Shown piece by piece: positions 54,560 to 64,000 of a stretch of DNA of 64,000 bases. Position 1 is the first letter of the stretch; each line of letters begins with the position of its first letter. The stretch is from Roseisolibacter agri (GTDB lineage: Bacteria; Gemmatimonadota; Gemmatimonadetes; Gemmatimonadales; Gemmatimonadaceae), in NCBI RefSeq assembly GCF_030159095.1, contig NZ_BRXS01000001.1:496001-560000 (forward strand), read 5' to 3'. The notes beneath the pieces were generated by a model. That model had not been told where the DNA came from, ran no database searches, and saw nothing but the letters and a program-made list of their open reading frames with translations. The position numbers were made by a program, and so were the translations under genes.

Positions 54560-55714
54560 TCAGCGCCCCGCCGCGCCCTTGCGCGCCTTCCACAGCGCCA
54601 GCACCTCCGCCTCGCGCTCCGGCGTGATCCCCGCCTTCAGCGTCGCCTGCCGCTCCGGGGTCTGCGCGTGGTAGTAGTCGAGCGTGTCCTTCGCCGTCAC
54701 CGCCAGCGGCCGGAAGGTCAGCCCCAGCGCGATCTCGCGCGACAGGTCGAAGCGCGCGAAGCCCGCGCGGTTGCCGCGCGCGGGCTGCCACACGGGCATC
54801 TCGGCGTAGCCGCGCACCTTGTTGGCGTCGAGGAAGTCCGTGTCCACCCACGTGAAGGTCGCCTCGGACGTCGTCACCGCCTTGATGCCGTGCAGCAGCT
54901 CCGCCATCGAGCGCGGGTTGCGCGGGCCGACGCCGCTGTAGACGCCCGTCGCGTCGCCCTCGGCCAGCCGGATCAGCCACTCCGAGAGGTCGCGCGCGTC
55001 GATCACCTGCACCGGGTCGGTGCCGTCGCCCGGCGCCAGCACCTCGCCGCCGCGCTCGATGCGCACGGGCCAGTACGTGAAGCGGTCCGTGAGGTCGCCC
55101 GGCCCGACGATGAGCCCCGGTCGCACGATCAGCGCGCGCCCCGGGAAGTACTTCTGCGCCTCCTTCTCCGCGAGCGCCTTCGACAGCCCGTAGGGCAGCG
55201 GCTTCCCGGCCTCGACGGGCGTGTTCTCGCGCGTGAACACCGGCGCGTCCACCGTCATCGGCACGCGGCTCGTGTCCGAGTACACCGACCGTGTCGAGAC
55301 GAAGAAGTAGCGCTTCACCCGCGGCGCCAGCAGCTTCGCCGACCGCTCGACCCACGTCGGGTCGGTGGCCGAATTGTCGATGACGACGTCCCAGTCGCGC
55401 CCCTCGAGCGACCTCAGGTCGCTCGCGCGGTCGCCCTGCAGCTTCTCGACGGTCGGGAAGAGCTGCGGATTCGTGCGCCCGCGGTTGAACAGCGTCACCG
55501 TGTGCCCGCGGTCGAGCGCGTACTGCACCTGGTAGGGCCCGATGAACCCCGTCCCGCCGAGGATCAGGATGCGGCGCGGCGCGCGCCGCGTGGGGACGTG
55601 GATCGTCGGGCCGTGCGGGCTGGCGAGCGCGCGCGCGGCGGCCGCCGGCGCGACGCCGAGCGCGGTGCCGGCGGTGGCGGCGAGCCTGACGAACGTGCGG
55701 CGGGGAAGGGACAT
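54560..55714 (-). CDS. Tat-exported NAD-dependent epimerase/dehydratase-like protein
   Basis: The 384-residue protein has a twin-arginine signal (MSLPRRTFVRLAATAGTALG), then an extended SDR fold: dinucleotide-binding GGTGFIG at 53-59, active-site S140/T141 and Y175-x3-K179 (YGLSKALAEK), and NRGR after beta-2. It probably acts on a nucleotide sugar or similar metabolite, but export of an NAD enzyme by Tat is unusual, because a bound cofactor would have to travel with it. The ATG at 55714 is preferred over the GTG at 55726 since it sits 7 nt behind GGAG and directly opens the Tat motif. It is divergent from the kinase gene at 55892. Confidence 0.9.
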   Translation of the reverse strand: MSLPRRTFVRLAATAGTALGVAPAAAARALASPHGPTIHVPTRRAPRRILILGGTGFIGPYQVQYALDRGHTVTLFNRGRTNPQLFPTVEKLQGDRASDLRSLEGRDWDVVIDNSATDPTWVERSAKLLAPRVKRYFFVSTRSVYSDTSRVPMTVDAPVFTRENTPVEAGKPLPYGLSKALAEKEAQKYFPGRALIVRPGLIVGPGDLTDRFTYWPVRIERGGEVLAPGDGTDPVQVIDARDLSEWLIRLAEGDATGVYSGVGPRNPRSMAELLHGIKAVTTSEATFTWVDTDFLDANKVRGYAEMPVWQPARGNRAGFARFDLSREIALGLTFRPLAVTAKDTLDYYHAQTPERQATLKAGITPEREAEVLALWKARKGAAGR

Positions 55715-55831
55715 GCGGGGCTCCACGGATCGAGGGACGGGACCGGGCAGTCATGCGGGTTGGACCCGCGGGCGTCAAGGTCGCGCGCTCTTCCCCGTCA
55801 CGCCTCGCGCCCGTAGTCTGCCACCCACGAC

Positions 55832-55859
55832 GCGCGCCCCCACCGATCGGGGGGCGCGC
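55832..55859 (+). promoter_or_regulatory. GC-rich hairpin in the leader of the first GAF kinase gene
   Basis: GCGCGCCCCC (55832-55841) and GGGGGCGCGC (55850-55859) form a perfect 10-bp stem with an 8-nt loop, 32 nt upstream of the start. It lies between divergent genes, so it could affect either leader. No T-run follows. Confidence 0.5.
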
Positions 55860-55891
55860 CGGCCCTGCTTCCGTCGGACCTCACCCGCGAC

Positions 55892-58294
55892 GTGTCGGAC
55901 CCCCACAGCATGGCGGCCACCGCCGGCCGCGCCCCGCGCACGGCGGCCGCGCGCCCGCACCGCCCATCCGCGCTCGAGGAGCTCGCGGCGCTGGCCCGGC
56001 GGGTGCTGTCCGCGGAGCCGACGGCGCCCGTGCTGGACGACGTGGTCCACACCGTGGCCCGCGTCCTCGGCGCCGAGCGCGCCGAGGTGCTGGCGCCGCG
56101 CGAGGGGACGCTGGTGCGGCTGGCGGGCACGGGGTGGGACGAGCCGCCCGACGCGCCGCCCGCCACGCTGACGCTCCTCGACTCGGCGGGCCGCGCCTGG
56201 TGGATCGACGCCCTGCGGCTGGTCGACGACCTGCGCGACGCGCCGGCGCCGCTGCGGGACGGCCGCGCCGACGACGCGGCGAGCGCCGCGCTCGCGCCGG
56301 TGCCCGGCCTCGGCGTCGACCCGGCGGGGCTGCTGGTCGCCTACGGCGCGCGGCCCGCGCAGTTCGGCCCCGACGACGCGCACGCGCTACAGGCGGTGGC
56401 CGCGGTGCTCGCGTCGGTGCTGCGCCGCCAGCACGTCGAGGCGGACCGCGACCGCGTGCGCGAGGAGGCGCGGATCGCCCATCGCGACGCCGAGCGCGCG
56501 GTCGCGCGCACCGCGCAGCTGCAGGCCGTCACGGCGGCGCTCGTGCCGCCGCTCGCGCCGCCCGAGGTCGCGCGCGTCATCGTCGAGCAGGGCATCACCG
56601 CGCTCGGCGCGCAGGCCGGCGTGCTCGCGGTCCGCGCGCCCGACGGCGAGTCGCTGGAGATCGGCCACGCGATCGGCTACGCGCGCGCCCTGCTCGCGCC
56701 GTGGGACCGCATCCCGCTCTCGGACCGCACGCCGCTGGGCGTGGCGACGCTCGCGGGCGTGCCGGTCGTCGTGTCCTCCGTCGCCGAGCGCGACGCGCGC
56801 TTCCCGATGCTCGCGGCGGCGGCGTCCGCGTTCCCCGCGTCGATCACCGTCCCGCTGCCGCTGGGCGACGGCACGCTCGGCGCGCTGGGCCTGTCGTTCG
56901 CGGACGAGCGGCCGATCGCGGCCCGGGACACCGCGTTCCTGCTCGCGCTGGGCCGGCTGTGCGCGCACGCGCTGCACCGCGCGAGCGCCTTCGAGAACGA
57001 GCAGGTCGCGCGCGCGTCCGCGGAGGCGGCGGCCGAGCGCACCGCGCAGCTGCAGTCGGTGACGGCGGCGCTGTCGCAGGCGCTGACCACCGAGGCCATC
57101 ACGCGCATCGTCATCGAGTCGGGCGCGGCCGCGCTGCACGCGGACGCGGGCAACATGGCGCTGCTCGATCCCTCGGGCACGGCGCTGGTGGCGAACTTCG
57201 CGGTCAACGTGCCCGAGCACGTGCTCGCGCGCTGGCGCGACGTGCCGCTGGACGCGCCCGACCCGATGGCGGAGAGCGTGCGCACGCGGCGCATCGTCAC
57301 CTATGCGACGGCAGCCGAGCGCGTGGTGCGATGGGGCGGCACCCCGCCCACGTTCCAGAGCGCGGCCTTCGTGCCGATCCACGCGGGCGAGCGCGCGCTC
57401 GGCGGCTGGTCGCTGGCGTTCCGCGCGCCGCGCGCGTTCACCGACGACGAGCAGCGCTTCCTGCTCGCGCTGGGGCACCAGGCAGCGCTGGCGCTGGAGC
57501 GGGCGCGCCTCCACGAGGCCGAGCGCGCGGCGCACCGCGAACGCGAGCGCGCGCTGGCGGAGTCCGAGCGCGCGCGCGGCGAGGCCGAGCGCGCCAACCG
57601 CGCCAAGAGCGACTTCCTGGCCGTGATGTCGCACGAGCTGCGGACGCCGCTCAACGCGATCGGCGGCTACGCCGAGCTGCTGTCGATGGAGATCCGAGGG
57701 CCGGTCACGGAGGCGCAGCGCGAGGATCTCTCGCGCATCCAGCGCAGCCAGCGGCACCTGCTCGGCCTGATCAACGAGCTGCTGACGTTCGCGCGGCTGG
57801 AGAGCGGCGCGCTGCGCTACGACATCGTGGACGTGCTCGCGTCGGACGTCGTCGGCGCGGTGGAGGGGCTGATCGCGCCGCAGGCGCGCGCCCGGGCGCT
57901 GACGCTCGACGTGCGCGCCGCGCCCGCGGCGCTCACCGTGCGCGCGGACCCGGAGCGGCTGCGCCAGGTGCTGCTCAACCTCCTCTCGAACGCCGTGAAG
58001 TTCACGGAGCCGGGCGGCGGCGTCGCGCTCTCCTGCGAGGCGCGCGGCGGCGAGGCGGCGTTCGCGGTGCGCGACACCGGCATCGGCATCCCGGCGGACC
58101 AGCTGGAGCGGATCTTCGAGCCGTTCGTGCAGGTGCGCGGCGGCCTCACGCGGCCGCACGACGGCACGGGGCTCGGCCTGTCGATCAGCCGCGAGATGGC
58201 GCGCGCGATGGGCGGCGACCTGTGCGCGGAGAGCCGCGTGGGCGTGGGCTCCACGTTCACCATCACGCTGCCGCTGGCCGACGCGCCGCGCTGA
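55892..58294 (+). CDS. GAF-domain sensor histidine kinase
   Basis: The 800-residue kinase lacks TM segments and is probably cytoplasmic. Three GAF-like domains are visible, at about 30-180, 205-365 and 380-535, each ending in the DxxFLLALGxxCAxAL type helix; a coiled coil (535-570) follows, then HisKA with phospho-acceptor His581 ([11 protein letters not shown]) and HATPase (LLNLLSNAVKFTE, RDTGIGIP, GTGLGLSISREMA). No receiver domain is attached and no response regulator is adjacent. The start is a GTG at 55892; ATG 55910 is in frame and gives a protein shorter by six residues. It is a paralog of the next kinase. Confidence 0.92.
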   Translation: MSDPHSMAATAGRAPRTAAARPHRPSALEELAALARRVLSAEPTAPVLDDVVHTVARVLGAERAEVLAPREGTLVRLAGTGWDEPPDAPPATLTLLDSAGRAWWIDALRLVDDLRDAPAPLRDGRADDAASAALAPVPGLGVDPAGLLVAYGARPAQFGPDDAHALQAVAAVLASVLRRQHVEADRDRVREEARIAHRDAERAVARTAQLQAVTAALVPPLAPPEVARVIVEQGITALGAQAGVLAVRAPDGESLEIGHAIGYARALLAPWDRIPLSDRTPLGVATLAGVPVVVSSVAERDARFPMLAAAASAFPASITVPLPLGDGTLGALGLSFADERPIAARDTAFLLALGRLCAHALHRASAFENEQVARASAEAAAERTAQLQSVTAALSQALTTEAITRIVIESGAAALHADAGNMALLDPSGTALVANFAVNVPEHVLARWRDVPLDAPDPMAESVRTRRIVTYATAAERVVRWGGTPPTFQSAAFVPIHAGERALGGWSLAFRAPRAFTDDEQRFLLALGHQAALALERARLHEAERAAHRERERALAESERARGEAERANRAKSDFLAVMSHELRTPLNAIGGYAELLSMEIRGPVTEAQREDLSRIQRSQRHLLGLINELLTFARLESGALRYDIVDVLASDVVGAVEGLIAPQARARALTLDVRAAPAALTVRADPERLRQVLLNLLSNAVKFTEPGGGVALSCEARGGEAAFAVRDTGIGIPADQLERIFEPFVQVRGGLTRPHDGTGLGLSISREMARAMGGDLCAESRVGVGSTFTITLPLADAPR

Positions 58295-58376
58295 CCGGTT
58301 GCGCGGACCGGGCCGCTCGCTTGCTTTCAGCGCGCGTCATCCCGGATCGCACTCTACCGCCCGCCCCCGCCGCTCG

Positions 58377-61067
<2,691 letters not shown>

Positions 61068-61244
61068 CGACCGCGCGTCGCGTGCCGGATTCGTCACGAT
61101 CGCGCGCGTAACGGCAAACGCGCGTCGTTCGTCCTGCGGGCAGCGGCGCCGGGGCCGCACCGGGGCCGCACCTTGGTCACGCGGGCGGGGCTCCGGCCCC
61201 ACGTGTGTCCCCTCCCTCCGCCCGGCGCCGTCCGGGTCCCGCCC

Positions 61245-64000
61245 ATGTCCACGCCCCACGGCGACCCGGTGTCGTCGGGTGGCGCGTCGCCCGACGCGTC
61301 GCCCGAGGCGCGCCTGCTCGCCGAGCTGCTCGATGCCTCGACCGAGCTGGCCTGCGCCGCCGACGGCGACGGGCGGATCGTGTACGTGAACCACGCGTGG
61401 GAGCGGACGCTGGGCTACTCGCGCGCGGAGGCGATGTCGCTGCCCGCGGTCGCGCTGGTCGCGCCCGAGCATCGCGCGGCCTACTTGGCCGCCGCGCGCC
61501 GCCTGGTCCGGGGCGAGCCGATCGAGGCGTTCGAGGCGGTGCTGACCGCGCGCGACGGGCGCCGCGTGGTGTGCCGGGGCCGCGCGACGCCGCTGATGGC
61601 GCCCGATCCCGCGACCGGGAAGCCGCGCTGCATCGGCACGCGCGCGGTCTATCGCGACGTGAGCGCCGAGCGGCGCGCGGAGGCGGCGCGCGCGCGGCTG
61701 GTCGCGATGTTCGAGGCGACGGCGGACCTCGTCGGCATCACGCGCCCGGGCGGGCGTCTCGACTTCCTCAACCGCGCGGGCCGGCGACTGCTCGGCCTCG
61801 CGGACGACGCGGACGTCGGCGCGCTCAACCTCCGCGCGTGCCACCCGCCCGAGACGATGGCGCGCCTCGAGGCCGAGGGCTTCCCGACGGCGCTGCGCGA
61901 CGGCGAGTGGACGGGGGACGGCGAGCTGCTGGACGCGTCGGGCGCGCGCATCCCGGTGTCGATCGCGCTCACCGCGCACCCCGGTGCCACGACCGAGGAG
62001 CCGACGTCGTTCTCGACGGTGATGCGCGACCTGCGCGAGCGCGCCGCGGTCGAGCGCGCGCTGCGCGACAGCGACACGCGCTTCCGGGCGATGCTCGACA
62101 ACGGGCGCATCGCCTACTCCGCGCTGCGCGCCGTGCGCGACGACGCGGGCGCGGTCGTGGACTTCGAGTACGTCGAGGCGAACGCGGAGCTGGAGCGCAT
62201 CACCGGGATGGTCGCCGACGACGTGGTCGGCGCACGGTTCTCCGAGCTCTGGCCGGTGGCGCGCGAGGACGGGCTCGTGGAGCGGCTGGCCGACGTGCTC
62301 CATTCGGGACGGGCGATCGAGTTCGAGCGCGAGTCGCGCGATCCGCGGGTGACGGCGCGCTGGACGTCGGTGCAGGTGGTGCCGCTGGCCGACGGCGTCG
62401 CGGTGATGGTGCGCGACATCACGCCGCAGAAGATCGCGGAGCTGGAGCTGCGCCTGCTGCAGCGCGTCACGCACGCCGTCGCCGAGGCGGGCGACGTGCC
62501 GGAGGCGGGGGCGCTCGCGCTGGAGGCGATGTGCGCCGCGGCCGGGTGGGAGTTCGGCGAGATGTGGCTCGTGGGCGCGGACCGCGACGGCAGCCCGTCG
62601 CTGGTGCACGGCCCGGTGTGGCACGCGCCGGGCGACGAGCGGCTCGCCGCGTTCGCGGCGGCCAGCGCGGGGCTCGTGGTGCGGGGCGGCGGCGGCCTGG
62701 CGGCCCGCGCGTGGGCCACCGGCGCGCCGGTGTCGGTGCCCGACCTGCGCGCGCCCGGCGTCGACTTCTCGCGCGTGGACGAGGCGCGGCGCGCGCGCCT
62801 GGCGGGGGGCATCGCCGTGCCGGTGCTCGCGCGCGGCGAGGTCGTCGCGGTGCTGTCGTTCCTGACCCGCGACGCGCGGCGCGTGCGCCACGCCGACGTC
62901 GACCTGCTGGCCGCCGTCGCGGCGCAGGTGGGCACGGTGGTGCGCCGCAAGCTGGCGGAGAACGCGCTCGCGCACGAGCGCGCGTTCCTCTCGACGGTGC
63001 TCGACAGCCTGTCGGAGAACGTCAGCGTGTGCTCGCCCGACGGGCAGCTCGTGCTGTTCAACCAGGCGACGCGCGAGGCGCACGGCCTGCCGGAGAACCC
63101 GGACCTCGCGCCGGAGGAGTGGAGCGCCTACTACGGGGTGCTCCGGCCCGACGGCGTGACGCCGCTGCCGACCGCGGAGCTGCCGCACGTGCGCGCGCTC
63201 GCCACGCGCGCCGACGTGGACGACGTCGAGTACGTGGTCGCGGTGCCGGGACGTCCGCACCGCACGATGGTGGCGAACGTGCGCGTGCTCCACGGGCCCG
63301 ACGGCGAGCTCCTCGGCTCCGTGTGCGCGGCGCGCGACATGACGGCGCAGAAGGCCGCCGAGGCCGCGCTGCGCGCGAGCGAGGAGCGGCACCGCGCGCT
63401 GTTCGAGCGCAGCACCGCCATCCAGTGGGTCGTCGACATGGAGACCGCGTGCATCGTCGACGCCAACGCGTCGGCCGCGCGCTTCTACGGCTACTCGCTC
63501 GATCGGATGCGGGGCATGCCGCTGGGGCAGATCAACATCCTGCCCATGGCCGCGATGCGCGCGCTGCACGAGCGCGTGGGGCAGGCGCCGGGTGGCGTGG
63601 TGCCGCACCGGCTGGCGTCGGGCGAGGTGCGCATGGTGGAGTTCCACCCCACGCGCGTGGAGCTCGACGGCCGCGTCTTCGCGCACTCCGTGCTGCACGA
63701 CGTCACCGACCGCATCCGCGTCGAGACGGCGCTGCGGCAGAGCGAGTCGCGGCTGTCGCTGATCTACGACAGCGCCACGGACCTCATGTTCCTGATGGCG
63801 GTGGAGCGCGACCGCGACGGCGCGGTCGTGGACTTCCGCTGCGAGTCGGTGAACGCCGCGTACCTGGAGCTGAGCGGGCTGACGGTCGACCAGATCGTCG
63901 GCCGCACGATCCGCGAGCTGCTGCCGGCGGACGACGCGGCGGGCGCGGTGGCGCGCTACGCCGGCGCCGCGACCAGCGGCGACGTGCTGCGCTTCGAGGA
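61245..64000 (+). CDS. Multi-PAS/GAF sensor protein, probably histidine kinase (runs off the right edge)
   Basis: From the ATG at 61245 the frame is open to the window end (918 codons). It holds at least five PAS domains and one GAF: PAS at about 22-140 (IVYVNHAWERTLGYSRAEA), 145-265 (GGRLDFLNRAGRRLLGLADD), 275-400 (FRAMLDNGRIAYSALRAV), a GAF at 405-575, PAS at 580-700 (VCSPDGQLVLFNQATREAHG), 705-830 (CIVDANASAARFYGYSLDRM) and a further PAS at the edge. The transmitter part is outside the window, so kinase function is inference from the neighbouring paralogs and from the domain style. No TM segment is seen. It may sense redox or small ligands through heme or flavin, but no cofactor motif is visible. 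Confidence 0.85.
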   Translation, partial: MSTPHGDPVSSGGASPDASPEARLLAELLDASTELACAADGDGRIVYVNHAWERTLGYSRAEAMSLPAVALVAPEHRAAYLAAARRLVRGEPIEAFEAVLTARDGRRVVCRGRATPLMAPDPATGKPRCIGTRAVYRDVSAERRAEAARARLVAMFEATADLVGITRPGGRLDFLNRAGRRLLGLADDADVGALNLRACHPPETMARLEAEGFPTALRDGEWTGDGELLDASGARIPVSIALTAHPGATTEEPTSFSTVMRDLRERAAVERALRDSDTRFRAMLDNGRIAYSALRAVRDDAGAVVDFEYVEANAELERITGMVADDVVGARFSELWPVAREDGLVERLADVLHSGRAIEFERESRDPRVTARWTSVQVVPLADGVAVMVRDITPQKIAELELRLLQRVTHAVAEAGDVPEAGALALEAMCAAAGWEFGEMWLVGADRDGSPSLVHGPVWHAPGDERLAAFAAASAGLVVRGGGGLAARAWATGAPVSVPDLRAPGVDFSRVDEARRARLAGGIAVPVLARGEVVAVLSFLTRDARRVRHADVDLLAAVAAQVGTVVRRKLAENALAHERAFLSTVLDSLSENVSVCSPDGQLVLFNQATREAHGLPENPDLAPEEWSAYYGVLRPDGVTPLPTAELPHVRALATRADVDDVEYVVAVPGRPHRTMVANVRVLHGPDGELLGSVCAARDMTAQKAAEAALRASEERHRALFERSTAIQWVVDMETACIVDANASAARFYGYSLDRMRGMPLGQINILPMAAMRALHERVGQAPGGVVPHRLASGEVRMVEFHPTRVELDGRVFAHSVLHDVTDRIRVETALRQSESRLSLIYDSATDLMFLMAVERDRDGAVVDFRCESVNAAYLELSGLTVDQIVGRTIRELLPADDAAGAVARYAGAATSGDVLRFE

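Overview
The window is very GC-rich DNA from a Gram-negative, heterotrophic bacterium. SusC/SusD outer-membrane transport proteins, CRTAC1-type FG-GAP proteins with a vanadium haloperoxidase-like partner, GH97, many lipoproteins, a PQQ alcohol dehydrogenase and a caa3 oxidase together suggest Gemmatimonadota. That assignment is inference from gene content and composition; no rRNA gene or other phylogenetic marker is present. I see no tRNA, rRNA, CRISPR array, transposase or phage gene.

Left part (1-4.4 kb): the N-terminal part of PEP carboxylase on the minus strand, then a small membrane protein, a LytS/LytTR two-component pair and a DUF4142 lipoprotein. From 15.7 kb leftwards to 4.4 kb (minus strand) lies one tightly packed block of eleven genes. 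Most junctions overlap by 1-4 nt and two overlap by 20 nt. In order of transcription it encodes two PQQ-dependent methanol/ethanol-type dehydrogenases, both carrying the extra Asp typical of lanthanide enzymes; an XoxJ-like periplasmic binding protein; a cytochrome c; cytochrome c oxidase subunits II (with fused cytochrome c), I and III; a small membrane protein; a second cytochrome c; CtaG; and a formate/nitrite-type channel. It reads as a self-contained alcohol-to-oxygen respiratory chain and is the most interesting system here.

Middle part (15.9-45.7 kb): a sugar and alpha-glucan region. A six-hairpin glycosidase-like protein is divergent from SusC-SusD. These are followed by a CRTAC1 protein and a vanadium haloperoxidase-like protein; then GH97, a second CRTAC1 protein, a fused EIIA-HPr-EI PTS protein, a PtsG-like EIICB and a GH13 amylase; then trehalase. 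A second GH13 enzyme is divergent from a 12-TM sugar transporter. The simplest model is import or surface binding of glucans, periplasmic release of glucose by GH97/GH13/trehalase, and uptake of glucose by the PTS.

Right part (46.2-64 kb): a trypsin-like protease with an FHA membrane protein, an ankyrin protein, a Tat-exported TIM-barrel isomerase-like protein with an MFS transporter, a GH100/GH63-like glycosidase overlapping a P-loop kinase, a Tat-exported NAD-dependent epimerase, and three large GAF/PAS sensor kinases without a nearby response regulator (the last one runs off the window).

Two families of long imperfect palindromes sit between transcription units. Family A (about 150-180 bp, four copies) and family B (built from CAGGAT-type units, often bounded by GAACGGCA/TGCCGTTC, four copies) occupy all four convergent gene junctions in the window and several tandem operon boundaries, suggesting REP-like elements that act as terminators. 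A 14-bp tandem repeat at 34285-34335 forms a ladder of ATGA stop/start overlaps leading into the PTS gene.
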